Below are positions 1-6,592 of a stretch of 22,185 nucleotides of DNA, one piece after another. The DNA comes from an uncultured Collinsella sp. (GTDB taxonomy: Bacteria > Actinomycetota > Coriobacteriia > Coriobacteriales > Coriobacteriaceae): positions 1 through 22,185 of the forward strand of contig CABRFA010000016.1 in the NCBI GenBank assembly GCA_902470065.1, read 5' to 3'. Within the stretch, counting starts at the first letter, position 1; the number at the start of each line of letters is the position of its first letter. Under the pieces are notes generated by a model. The model was not told the origin of the DNA. It saw only the letters and a program-made list of their open reading frames with translations, and ran no database searches. The translations under genes and the position numbers were made by a program.

Positions 1-478
1 CATCGTAGCGGTAAATGGGGCGCTCGCGATCGCGGTTGCGTGCGTTGGTGCGGTCTCCTCTGCTGTGGATATGCCCGTGTAGCATGATGGCGCCACGCGC
101 CTTACCATTCCAGCTGAGCATGGGGTAATGGCTCATCACCAGACGATGGCCCTTGGCATAGCCGGGAGCAACCTCCAGGTAATCGCGCACGTCTTCCCAA
201 ATTTGCGGGGCGTCGGGATCTTCCCAGTCGCCGTCATGGTTACCGCAGATGAGCGTCACATTCTTGCATTCGATACGCTCGCGCAGGCGCACCGCCTCCG
301 CCATGGGCAAGCGATACGTAAAGTCTCCCAAGATATAGAGGCGGTCGTCCGCAGCCACGCACTCATTGATGGCATCGATGACCTTGCGGTTCATCTCCTC
401 GACCGAATCAAACGGCCGATCCATGTCGTGCAAGATATTCGTATCGCCCAGGTGCAGGTCGGCGGTAAACCACATCAT
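1..478 (-). CDS. Calcineurin-like metallophosphoesterase (C-terminus cut by window edge)
   Basis: An open frame starts at ATG 478 and is still open at the window edge (159 codons seen). An AGGG-type ribosome binding site lies about 8 bases upstream. The translation carries the whole dimetal phosphoesterase signature in order: D-x-H near residues 7-9 (TADLHLGD), GDF near 51-53, GNHD near 79-82, SHYP near 116-119 and HGHIH near 134-138. These residues bind two metal ions and hydrolyse a phosphoester; the substrate cannot be read from the sequence. It is the last visible gene of a minus-strand group behind the HIRAN gene and the small gene at 545-724, with a 66-base gap. It resembles short cytosolic phosphohydrolases of the YfcE/'phosphoesterase or phosphohydrolase' type. 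The family call is secure; the function is not. Confidence 0.9.
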   Translation of the reverse strand, partial: MMWFTADLHLGDTNILHDMDRPFDSVEEMNRKVIDAINECVAADDRLYILGDFTYRLPMAEAVRLRERIECKNVTLICGNHDGDWEDPDAPQIWEDVRDYLEVAPGYAKGHRLVMSHYPMLSWNGKARGAIMLHGHIHSRGDRTNARNRDRERPIYRYD

Positions 479-544
479 CGTCTATGCCCTCATTTCGCAA
501 CGCGTCAAACTCGTGCTAAGTATACAGACACAGCGATACGGCGG

Positions 545-724
545 TTAGCCAAAGAGCCCGCCGAACAGGCCGCGGCGGCGTTTGTCTTGCTTTTTCGAAG
601 CGTCACCCTAAGTTTTCTTGTCCCGCCGTTTCTTACGGTCCTGTTCCAGATCATCGTCGTCGAGCAGCAGATCCCACTCAAACGGATCATCCGTCAAATC
701 GAACAGGTCATCGTCGTCAAACAT
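545..724 (-). pseudogene. Small acidic/basic protein with in-frame amber codon
   Basis: ATG 724 follows a purine-rich AAGGGAAG site, 18 bases after the HIRAN stop. The frame gives a 38-residue product rich in Asp (MFDDDDLFDLTDDPFEW), then a basic stretch (QDRKKRRDKK), then TAG at 608-610. The same frame then continues for 20 more sense codons (GDASKKQDKRRRGLFGGLFG) to TAA at 545-547. The continuation keeps the Lys/Arg-rich character and ends in a neat glycine/phenylalanine tail. The simplest reading is one gene of 59 codons interrupted by a nonsense mutation, or one read through at low level. No family is recognised. If the TAG is the true stop, the gene is a 38-residue ORF at 608-724. Confidence 0.5.
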
Positions 725-742
725 GGCAGCTTCCCTTACCGA

Positions 743-1069
743 TTAGCGAGCATCCACTACATAGAGGCCAACGCGCACCTGATGCCACGGGCTGCACTCG
801 GGGGCAACCTGTTGCACGCGGGCCTCAAACACGTCTTCGTGGCCGTAATACATCATCAAGGACAGCGGGCCGACCTCGTTTCCCGGAACATAGCCAAGCT
901 TGGTGTTGCCGTAATAGATCGCAACCGCCTCAGGGTCATGGGGATTATCGCGCTCGGCACACAGCGCCAGCTTATCGCCCGCTTTAAGATCGCCCAAGAC
1001 CAAGGCGCCATCGGCATACTGAAATCCTGCAATGTGAAATGACAGAAGAACACGCGAAGGCTCGTACAT
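743..1069 (-). CDS. HIRAN domain protein
   Basis: This 108-residue protein starts at ATG 1069 behind a clear GAGGAG site. Almost all of it matches the HIRAN fold: a first strand near residues 10-20, an acidic/polar segment with NPHDPEAVAIYY near 42-53, and the closing LGYVPGNEV near 58-66. HIRAN domains bind DNA ends or stalled replication intermediates in SNF2-type helicases; free-standing bacterial HIRAN proteins are common and poorly studied. Here there is no attached helicase or nuclease. It heads a minus-strand group with the small gene 18 bases downstream and the metallophosphoesterase after that. A role in DNA repair or nucleic-acid handling is inference from the domain only. Confidence 0.85.
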   Translation of the reverse strand: MYEPSRVLLSFHIAGFQYADGALVLGDLKAGDKLALCAERDNPHDPEAVAIYYGNTKLGYVPGNEVGPLSLMMYYGHEDVFEARVQQVAPECSPWHQVRVGLYVVDAR

Positions 1070-1223
1070 AGCAGCTCCTCTAACGGCCGGATAAACCGGT
1101 GTGTAACCTTATTGAGAAGTCTACGGTCCCGTGCGGACACAAATACATCCTGCCTGCGTCCTTCAATCGTTTGCCTCAACGCTTGCGCGACAGAACGCTT
1201 GCAGATAAGATAGGAACACGGAT

Positions 1224-1248
1224 GGCACCCGTTGCCGCGGGTCTTGCC
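1224..1248 (-). terminator. Possible terminator of the small peptide mRNA
   Basis: On the minus strand ACCCG and CGGGT pair across a six-base loop, with GGC/GCC able to extend the stem after a bulge. It is followed by a pyrimidine-rich run (GTGTTCCTATCTTATCT). It lies about 60 bases beyond the peptide stop. The stem is short, so this is a weak call. Confidence 0.35.
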
Positions 1249-1305
1249 AACTCCGATACACGTTTTCATCGTGAGAAGTGGCCGTCTTCGCTTACGCGGG
1301 GGCGG

Positions 1306-1389
1306 CTATTTCATTCGGCCGATAAACAGACCGAGTTCGATAGCCGCAATCAACAACGCCAATAACGAAATAACATCGCTTACGTTCAT
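1306..1389 (-). CDS. 27-residue hydrophobic membrane peptide, candidate type I toxin
   Basis: A 28-codon ORF begins at ATG 1389 with AAGGG about 7 bases upstream. The product is a short polar N-terminus (MNVSDV), one hydrophobic helix (ISLLALLIAAIELGLFI), and a basic end (GRMK). This is the layout of the holin-like/Fst-type toxic peptides of low-molecular-weight toxin-antitoxin systems. The ribosome binding site is the right arm of a perfect hairpin (1396-1410: TCCCTT, three-base loop, AAGGGA). Hiding the binding site this way is typical of type I toxin mRNAs. The gene sits alone between the aldehyde dehydrogenase and HIRAN genes. The ORF and hairpin are seen; the toxin role is inferred. It could also be a small harmless membrane protein. 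Confidence 0.6.
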   Translation of the reverse strand: MNVSDVISLLALLIAAIELGLFIGRMK

Positions 1390-1395
1390 ACCAAA

Positions 1396-1410
1396 TCCCT
1401 TCTAAAGGGA
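1396..1410 (-). promoter_or_regulatory. Hairpin sequestering the peptide's ribosome binding site
   Basis: On the minus strand TCCCTT-TAG-AAGGGA forms a perfect 6-bp stem with a 3-base loop. The AAGGGA arm is the only ribosome binding site of the 27-codon ORF starting at 1389. An anti-Shine-Dalgarno directly in front of the Shine-Dalgarno should keep translation low unless the hairpin is opened or processed. Confidence 0.6.
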
Positions 1411-1452
1411 GTTGGCCCATCCGTGCTCCATAACAGTAGTCTAACGCAAAAT

Positions 1453-1486
1453 GCAGGTAATAGGAACACTTGTTCGTATTACCTGC
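1453..1486. terminator. Long hairpin after the aldehyde dehydrogenase gene
   Basis: GCAGGTAATA and TATTACCTGC pair perfectly, and the loop pairs further (GGAACA with TGTTCG, one mismatch), giving a stem of about 16 bp around a 2-base loop. It starts 9 bases beyond the aldehyde dehydrogenase stop. The T run (CCCTTTTCT) follows on the plus strand; on the minus strand the flank is only ATTTTGCG. It may terminate in both directions. Confidence 0.55.
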
Positions 1487-1494
1487 GCCCTTTT

Positions 1495-2874
1495 CTAATG
1501 CACAAACATGCGCACGAACTTGTGCTTCCAGCTTGCGTAGGGCGCATACCGAAACGGCACGTCCAGCCAAGTTGCCTTGTTCACGATACTCTTCTTGTGG
1601 CTAAACGTATCGAAGCTCTCGCGTCCATGGTACTGCCCCATACCGCTCGCGCCCATGCCGCCAAAGCCCATATGGCTCGTAGCCAAGTGCATGATCGTGT
1701 CGTTGACACAGCCACCGCCAAAGGGCACGTAACGCACGAAGCGCTGCTGAACTGCGCGATCCTGACTAAAGATATACAGGGCCAGCGGCGTCGGACGATC
1801 CGTAATAAACGCTTCGGCCTCGTCTAGGCTCTCAAACGTCAGCACCGGCAAGATGGGACCGAAGATCTCCTCCTGCATCACGGCGTCATCGGGGGTCACG
1901 CCGTCTAGGATCGTCGGCTCAATCTTGAGCGACGACTCGCGCGCCGTGCCTCCCAGCACGACCTTATCGGGATCGATCAGCCCGCGCACGCGCGCAAAAT
2001 GCTTAGCATTGACGATATGCCCGTAATCCTCGTTATCGAGCGGATGCTCGCCAAACATACGGCGGACCTCTTCCTTGATGAGGCCCAGCAGCTCGTCGTG
2101 CACGCGCGTATCGACCAGCAGGTAGTCGGGCGCCACGCAGGTCTGCCCCACGTTGAGCCATTTGCCAAAGGCGATACGCCGTGCCGCGACCTTCAAATTT
2201 GCCGTCGCATCCACGATGCAGGGGCTCTTGCCGCCCAGCTCAAGCGTCACGGGCGTGAGGTTTTTGCTCGCGCGCTCCATAACGAGCTTGCCGACCGGAA
2301 CGCTACCGGTAAAGAAGATCTTGTCCCAACACTCATCGAGCAGCGCTTCGTTTTCGGCGCGCCCGCCCTCGACAACCGTCACCAGGCACGGATCAAATGC
2401 CTCTTCACAGATTTGCTTGAGCACCGCGCTCGATGCCGGAGCATAGGCACTCGGCTTGATGACCACGGTATTGCCCGCGGCAAGGGCGCCGGCGAGCGGC
2501 TCGAGTGTTAGCAAAAACGGGTAGTTCCACGGAGCCATGATGAGTGTGACGCCATAGGGCACGGCTTGCGTTTTGCACACGCTCACGGCGTTAGCGAGAT
2601 CGCACGGACGCAGGCGCGGACGACTCCACCGAGCCACGTGAGCGATCTGATGTCGAATCTCGGAAAGCGACGTGCCGATCTCGCACATATAGGCCTCGTC
2701 ATGCGACTTCCCCAAATCGGTCTTGAGCGCATGGGCGATATCGGCCTCGTGGGCCCGCACCGCATCGCGTAAACTCACGAGCGCGCGACGTCGAGCATCG
2801 ACATCAAACGTGGCGTGCGTCTTAAAGTAGGCGCGCTGATCGCCGACGATGCGCGCAATTTCCTCGGTGTTCAT
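1495..2874 (-). CDS. Aldehyde dehydrogenase (NAD(P)+), class 3-like
   Basis: This 459-residue enzyme oxidises an aldehyde to the carboxylic acid with NAD(P)+. Visible family signatures are PWNYP near 115-119 (oxyanion Asn), the coenzyme Lys near 140, FFTGS near 187-191, LELGGKSP near 211-218 with the general-base Glu, and GQTCVAPDYLL around the catalytic Cys at 246, followed by EEIFGPILPV. The length and the tail (FRYAPYASWKHKFVRM) match the short class 3/fatty-aldehyde type rather than the roughly 490-residue classical enzymes. The start is ATG 2874 behind AGGAGG. The binding site overlaps the stop of the alcohol dehydrogenase gene 8 bases upstream, so the two are co-transcribed and probably translationally linked. 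Together they would convert alcohol to acid, or the reverse. The in vivo substrate is unknown. Confidence 0.93.
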   Translation of the reverse strand: MNTEEIARIVGDQRAYFKTHATFDVDARRRALVSLRDAVRAHEADIAHALKTDLGKSHDEAYMCEIGTSLSEIRHQIAHVARWSRPRLRPCDLANAVSVCKTQAVPYGVTLIMAPWNYPFLLTLEPLAGALAAGNTVVIKPSAYAPASSAVLKQICEEAFDPCLVTVVEGGRAENEALLDECWDKIFFTGSVPVGKLVMERASKNLTPVTLELGGKSPCIVDATANLKVAARRIAFGKWLNVGQTCVAPDYLLVDTRVHDELLGLIKEEVRRMFGEHPLDNEDYGHIVNAKHFARVRGLIDPDKVVLGGTARESSLKIEPTILDGVTPDDAVMQEEIFGPILPVLTFESLDEAEAFITDRPTPLALYIFSQDRAVQQRFVRYVPFGGGCVNDTIMHLATSHMGFGGMGASGMGQYHGRESFDTFSHKKSIVNKATWLDVPFRYAPYASWKHKFVRMFVH

Positions 2875-2882
2875 GGACCCTC

Positions 2883-4103
2883 CTAATTCTCGCCCTCAAA
2901 CATACCACCTGCAACGACTTCGTACATATGCTCGAGCTCCAAGCGGTCCATTAGAAGCGGAACGGGGTATAGCGGATTGGCCTCGGCATCGGCATGCGCC
3001 GCCATCTCGGGAATGTCAGAGCGGCGAATGCCCAAAACATATTTGGGGATTCCCAGGGCCTCGTTCATGCGGTCGACCCAATCGATAAAGGCCTCGGCCG
3101 CCAGGTTGTCCTGTGCGTTAGCCGGCGCGATACCAGCCATGCGGGCGAGATCGGCGAGCTTAGGAGCAGCAGCTTCACCATAGGCGCGAAGCATGTGCGG
3201 CAGGATAATGGCGTTGGCCAAACCGTGGGGAATCCCATAACGTCCGCCCAGACTGTGCGCGATGGCATGAACGTATCCAACGTAGGAGCGCGTAAAGGCA
3301 ACACCCGCTTTATACGCTGCCAAAAGCATATTGCGGCGCGCCCGTATGTTGTCCCCACGCTCATAAGCATCGAGCAAATTGTCGTGGATGAGCAGCACCG
3401 CCTGACGCGCCATCTTGCGCGTATAGGGCGTGGTGCTTCGCCCGATAAAGGCCTCAACGGCATGCGTCAGGGCGTCCATGCCCGTCTGCCCCGTAATGGA
3501 AGCGGGCAAGCCGCACGTAAACTCGGGGTCGTGGACTGCAAAACGCGGGATGAGCACAAAGTCGTTAATGGGGTATTTGTAGTGCGTCCCGTCATCGGTA
3601 ATTACCGCCGCAAGCGTGACTTCGCTTCCCGTACCGGCGGTAGTGGGAACGGCGATGAGCAGCGGCAGGCGACGATGAATCCGCAGCAGGCCGCGCATCT
3701 TGTTGATGGGCTTGTTTGGCTGCGCAATGCGTGCGCCCACGCCCTTGGCACAGTCCATGGCCGAGCCACCGCCAAAGCCGATAATGGCCTGGCAGGCGCT
3801 CTCTCGATACAGGGACGCCGCTTCTTCCACGTTTGAAACCGTGGGGTTTGCACGCGTTTCGGCATAGACCGTAACGCCAATCCCCCTGCATGCGAGCGCC
3901 GTCTCGAGCGGTGCCGTGAGCCCCAGACGGGCAATGCCGGGATCCGTCACGATAAGGACCTTCTGGATCGAGCGCTTTTGAAGCACCGCGGGCACATCCT
4001 CGGCATGCTCTAAAATGCGCGGCTCGGTATAGGGCAGGATCGGCAATGCAATGCGAAAAACCGTCTGATATGTTCGGCACCAGGCACGACGGGCTAGATG
4101 CAT
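2883..4103 (-). CDS. Iron-containing (group III) alcohol dehydrogenase
   Basis: This 406-residue protein belongs to the Fe-ADH family, which reduces aldehydes or ketones with NAD(P)H using one divalent metal. The nucleotide-binding GGGSAMDCAK lies near 111-120 and PTTAGTGSEVT near 153-163. The metal ligands are visible as D210 and H214 in GMDALTHAVEA, H279 in YVHAIAHSLGG and H293 in GIPHGLANAI. Length is slightly above the usual 380-390 because of a short N-terminal extension (MHLARRAWCRTYQ). The start ATG 4103 has GAAGGAG upstream, so the extension is probably real. It is the first gene of a pair with the aldehyde dehydrogenase. A TGTTGA-N4-TCAACA palindrome lies just upstream of the ribosome binding site. 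Confidence 0.93.
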   Translation of the reverse strand: MHLARRAWCRTYQTVFRIALPILPYTEPRILEHAEDVPAVLQKRSIQKVLIVTDPGIARLGLTAPLETALACRGIGVTVYAETRANPTVSNVEEAASLYRESACQAIIGFGGGSAMDCAKGVGARIAQPNKPINKMRGLLRIHRRLPLLIAVPTTAGTGSEVTLAAVITDDGTHYKYPINDFVLIPRFAVHDPEFTCGLPASITGQTGMDALTHAVEAFIGRSTTPYTRKMARQAVLLIHDNLLDAYERGDNIRARRNMLLAAYKAGVAFTRSYVGYVHAIAHSLGGRYGIPHGLANAIILPHMLRAYGEAAAPKLADLARMAGIAPANAQDNLAAEAFIDWVDRMNEALGIPKYVLGIRRSDIPEMAAHADAEANPLYPVPLLMDRLELEHMYEVVAGGMFEGEN

Positions 4104-4121
4104 AAAGGAAACTCCTTCATT

Positions 4122-4137
4122 TGTTGATAGGTCAACA
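4122..4137. promoter_or_regulatory. Palindrome in the alcohol dehydrogenase leader
   Basis: TGTTGA-TAGG-TCAACA is a perfect 6+6 inverted repeat about 20 bases before the alcohol dehydrogenase start. Its position, directly upstream of the ribosome binding site, suits a repressor operator. No regulator is encoded next to it and no -10/-35 pair was convincing on the minus strand. Confidence 0.4.
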
Positions 4138-4247
4138 TTTGCTCGCCCGATTGTACTCAGCGGCGGTCAAAGACGGCCTGCCAATCGTTAATCAATCAAC
4201 ATCTTCATATCTCAAAATTGTTTTATTAAAAATCATTCCTAATAGGC

Positions 4248-4275
4248 TTCACATTTGGTTGCATTTATGGATAAT
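4248..4275 (+). promoter_or_regulatory. Sigma-70-type promoter for rubrerythrin
   Basis: TTCACA at 4248-4253 and GATAAT at 4270-4275 are spaced by 16 bases and each match five of six consensus positions. Transcription would begin near 4282, about 78 bases before the rubrerythrin start. The surrounding 4200-4280 stretch is markedly AT-rich. No clear PerR or Fur box was seen. Confidence 0.55.
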
Positions 4276-4359
4276 AGAACTCGTCAAGACGCACGTCCGG
4301 AGAGGGCCCTTACGGGACCGGACGAGCGCGCAATCGCCATCGATCGAAAGGATCGAATC

Positions 4360-4920
4360 ATGAAGTTTGTTTGCCCCGTTTGCGGTTATGTGGAAGAGTT
4401 CGACGGCGACCAGCTGCCCGAGGATTTTAAGTGCCCCCAGTGCGGCGTTCCCGGTTCTCGTTTCCTGAAGCAGGAGGAGGGCCAGCTCGAGTGGGCCGCC
4501 GAGCACGTCGTGGGCGTCGCCAAGATGGAGGGTGTCTCTGAGGACATCGTTGCCGACCTGCGCGCCAACTTTGAGGGCGAGTGCTCTGAGGTCGGTATGT
4601 ACCTGGCCATGGCTCGCGTCGCTCATCGCGAGGGCTATCCCGAGATCGGCCTGTACTGGGAGAAGGCTGCCCACGAGGAGGCCGAGCACGCCGCCAAGTT
4701 CGCTGAGCTCCTAGGCGAGGTCGTGACCGACTCCACCAAGAAGAACCTCGAGATGCGCGTTGAGGCCGAGAACGGCGCCACCGCCGGCAAGACCGATCTT
4801 GCCAAGCGTGCCAAGGCCGCCGGCCTCGATGCCATCCACGACACCGTGCACGAGATGGCTCGCGACGAGGCCCGCCACGGCAAGGCTTTCGCCGGCCTGC
4901 TCAAGCGCTACTTTGGCTAA
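4360..4920 (+). CDS. Reverse rubrerythrin (peroxide-detoxifying diiron protein)
   Basis: The 186-residue product has a rubredoxin-like iron site first (CPVCGY at 5-10 and CPQCG at 25-29) and a four-helix diiron domain after it, the 'reverse' order. Diiron ligands are seen in FEGECSEVGM near 71-80, HEEAEH at 105-110 and ARDEARH at 167-173. Proteins of this kind reduce hydrogen peroxide to water in anaerobes, taking electrons from NADH through rubredoxin-type partners. The start ATG 4360 is chosen because GAAAGGATC lies just upstream and the Cys motif begins at residue 5; a longer in-frame ATG at 4255 has no ribosome binding site and overlaps the promoter. It stands alone between its own promoter and a strong terminator. 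It fits an oxygen-sensitive gut anaerobe. Confidence 0.95.
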   Translation: MKFVCPVCGYVEEFDGDQLPEDFKCPQCGVPGSRFLKQEEGQLEWAAEHVVGVAKMEGVSEDIVADLRANFEGECSEVGMYLAMARVAHREGYPEIGLYWEKAAHEEAEHAAKFAELLGEVVTDSTKKNLEMRVEAENGATAGKTDLAKRAKAAGLDAIHDTVHEMARDEARHGKAFAGLLKRYFG

Positions 4921-4955
4921 GCCAACCGCCTGAGACATAACCTCAAGCTCGATGA

Positions 4956-4985
4956 GGCCCGGACCGTATTGGTTCGGGCCTTTTT
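4956..4985 (+). terminator. Rho-independent terminator of the rubrerythrin gene
   Basis: GGCCCGGACC and GGTTCGGGCC form a 10-bp stem (one G-T pair) around GTATT, followed by five T residues. Confidence 0.92.
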
Positions 4986-5053
4986 CGTGCCTCACGAACT
5001 TGTTAACGCCCTGAAATAGGACCGCCTTCGGCATAGGCTTCTCGTCAAAAACT

Positions 5054-5172
5054 AAGTGAGTAGACTTTTTGGAACTTGCCGAGCACACCACCCATATTGC
5101 TTTATAAAGCCGCAGGTAAATGACTTGTTGCAAAACGGCCTGGTCGCCATCAAGCCAAAAGTCTACTCACTT
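5054..5172. repeat. 119-bp repeat with terminal inverted repeats, copy 1
   Basis: The element begins AAGTGAGTAGACTTTT and ends with the exact reverse complement. In this copy the inverted match extends outward by two bases (CT/AG). By eye it is about 80% identical to the copy at 6474-6592, in the same orientation and of the same length. The best-kept interior part is CCGCAGGTA...CTTGTT.CAAAAC.GCCTGGTCGCCA. It lies at the 3' end of the nuclease-like gene, whose TAG stop is inside the terminal repeat. On the minus strand it is followed by TTTTT, so this copy may also end transcription. It encodes nothing obvious and looks like a non-autonomous, MITE-like or REP-like element. Confidence 0.85.
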
Positions 5173-6290
5173 AGAACCGCAGCCGTCCACGATCGAACTG
5201 TTTTGTGTCTAACGGGCATCTTTCCGTCAATTACTCCCAATTTTGTCCAGTCAACGAATAGTTCAGACCGAAGTAATGTCTCAGCCCTTTGCTCATCTGA
5301 GCTTTTATCGCGATATTCAGCATCGAGCATCCTGCATACGGTCTTAACGATCGCGCGGAATCTACCCTCATCGGATATCTGTCTGTGTGTCAGGAGAAGT
5401 ACATCGTAGCCCATGGCCTGAAGGGCCGTCATGCGGTCAGCGTCACGCAAGCCATCCCCTGCGCGTCCGTGCGAGGCCTTTCCCTGACATTCAATGGCCA
5501 CCTGTCGCCTACCGTCCGGTGAAGAAAGAAGTAGGTCGATATATACACGGGACTTTCCCACAATCGCTCGAGCACTTGTGCCTAGCATCACTTCAACATT
5601 AAGCTCTATGTCGCAAAAACCTTCGCCTCCCAGGGATCGCGGCAGTGCAAGTAGCAAATACGCCTCGACCTCAAAAGGCGACGCGGCACCCAATGGAACG
5701 AGTTGCGATACCGCCATAAATCTATTGCCGTAACGCATCCCGCAAACATCTGAACAAAAACGGTCAAGGTCTCCGCCCAAAACCAAAGCGTCTCGACGCC
5801 ATAAATTTGAGGCGGTGCCGTCCTCGGACGGGCAGCGCGCCCAACCGAACGTTGTCGAAATCGCACCCGAATCAATTGCACGCGAAAGCTCCGTCTCAAG
5901 TAACGCCGGCAGGGCACACACCGCAAACAAGCCACACATCTCCGCCAATACCAAAAGAAGCTGAAGATCCGTCAGATGCCGTGACATGATGAATGCCGTC
6001 AGTAGAGGAGACGTAATCAAAAATCCATGCTCCGTTTCCAGCACGGATTCCCTGGGGAGCTCACCAAGAAACAGCCGCTGCCTAATGCTGGCAGGACAAG
6101 TCCGTTTGTTTCTCGTCCGAACCAATGTATGCAACGGAAAACCGAGCGCGACCGCAGCCGTCGGGTTGCGGGCGAGATCATATCGCTGCCGGTCTTCTTC
6201 CGGTCGTGGAAGCGGCGGACACAAAGCGCGGACTTGAGGAGGCAAACGCCAGTACCTAAAAGCCGATATGTCACAAAGTAGATCCTTCAT
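5163..6290 (-). CDS. AbiEi-like/DUF559-like PD-(D/E)XK nuclease-domain protein
   Basis: This 375-residue protein has an N-terminal region recalling AbiEi-type proteins (ALRYWR-like 'AFRYWRLPPQ' near 10-19) and a C-terminal Vsr/DUF559-like nuclease fold. The fold signs are SPFEVEAYLLLALPRSLGG near 204-222, an Asp in VYIDLLL (D252), then AIECQGK (E267, Q269, K271), followed by LRDADRMTALQAMGYDVLLLT, the usual helix-strand after the active site. This suggests a DNA-cleaving or DNA-binding role, possibly in defence or toxin-antitoxin function. The start is uncertain: ATG 6290 and GTG 6296 are both possible and neither has a ribosome binding site, so a leaderless mRNA is conceivable. Its last codon runs into the repeat at 5054-5172, which provides TAG. 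It is bracketed by two copies of that repeat. Similar proteins are recalled as abundant in Coriobacteriia; this was not checked. Confidence 0.7.
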   Translation of the reverse strand: MKDLLCDISAFRYWRLPPQVRALCPPLPRPEEDRQRYDLARNPTAAVALGFPLHTLVRTRNKRTCPASIRQRLFLGELPRESVLETEHGFLITSPLLTAFIMSRHLTDLQLLLVLAEMCGLFAVCALPALLETELSRAIDSGAISTTFGWARCPSEDGTASNLWRRDALVLGGDLDRFCSDVCGMRYGNRFMAVSQLVPLGAASPFEVEAYLLLALPRSLGGEGFCDIELNVEVMLGTSARAIVGKSRVYIDLLLSSPDGRRQVAIECQGKASHGRAGDGLRDADRMTALQAMGYDVLLLTHRQISDEGRFRAIVKTVCRMLDAEYRDKSSDEQRAETLLRSELFVDWTKLGVIDGKMPVRHKTVRSWTAAVLSE

Positions 6291-6373
6291 AGGCACAGGA
6301 GAACACGAATTTCAACCCAGTCAGTCACGCATTGGCGCGAACGCACCAAAAATGGCGCCGAACGGACTGCCAA

Positions 6374-6439
6374 GTTTTCAACAGCCCTCCCAAACTGGCC
6401 AAAAGCTTGTCGAGAGCTGGACGAAGCCCTGTTGAAAAC
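6374..6439. repeat. Inverted repeat upstream of the nuclease-like gene
   Basis: GTTTTCAACAG (6374-6384) and CTGTTGAAAAC (6429-6439) are perfect 11-bp inverted copies 44 bases apart; the segment between has partial secondary pairing (AGCT...AGCT). On the plus strand it is followed by CCCCATTTTTTT, so the same DNA could end transcription coming from the left. It lies in the 183-base spacer between the nuclease-like gene and repeat copy 2. Confidence 0.6.
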
Positions 6440-6473
6440 CCCATTTTTTTCTCATGCAGAAGCTTTACGCGGC

Positions 6474-6592
6474 AAGTGAGTAGACTTTTTTGAACATTCC
6501 GAGCAGGCCGGTCTTCCTGCTTTTCAAAACCGCAGGTAGATAGCTTGTTACAAAACTGCCTGGTCGCCAAAGTGCTAAAAGTCTACTCACTT
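6474..6592. repeat. 119-bp repeat with terminal inverted repeats, copy 2
   Basis: Same length, orientation and terminal sequence as copy 1 at 5054-5172, with about 24 differences by eye, clustered in the middle and near the right end. Its right terminal repeat overlaps the last codons of the pdxR-like gene and provides that gene's TGA stop (AAG-TGA). This copy is not followed by a T run on either strand. No target-site duplication was apparent. Confidence 0.85.

Larger units (their letters stand above)
1206..1495 (+). ncRNA. Possible antisense RNA opposite the small membrane peptide
   Basis: This is a prediction. A promoter-like pair lies on the plus strand: TTGCGC at 1183-1188 and TAAGAT at 1206-1211, spaced by 17 bases. 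A transcript from there would cross the whole peptide gene in antisense and reach the hairpin at 1453-1486, which is followed by CGCCCTTTTCT, a terminator-like end on this strand. The 10-mer ATAGGAACAC occurs at both ends of the segment (1210-1219 and 1460-1469). The -35 match is poor, so the start is uncertain. Confidence 0.3.

Noticed and set aside
4255..4920. Longer rubrerythrin starting at 4255
   Set aside because: The extra 35 residues overlap the predicted -10 region and have no binding site; the Cys motif places the start at 4360.
5056..5409. Plus-strand ORF beginning in repeat copy 1 (MSRLF...)
   Set aside because: It starts in the repeat's third, stop-free frame and runs antisense to the nuclease-like gene; no binding site.
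5054..6592. Integron gene cassette with attC-like sites
   Set aside because: The arrangement is similar, but the repeat ends lack the GTTRRRY/RYYYAAC core sites and no integrase is present.
5054..6592. Composite transposon with the nuclease gene as transposase
   Set aside because: The protein resembles a DUF559/Vsr-type nuclease, not a DDE or HUH transposase, the repeats have only about 80% identity, and no target duplication was found.
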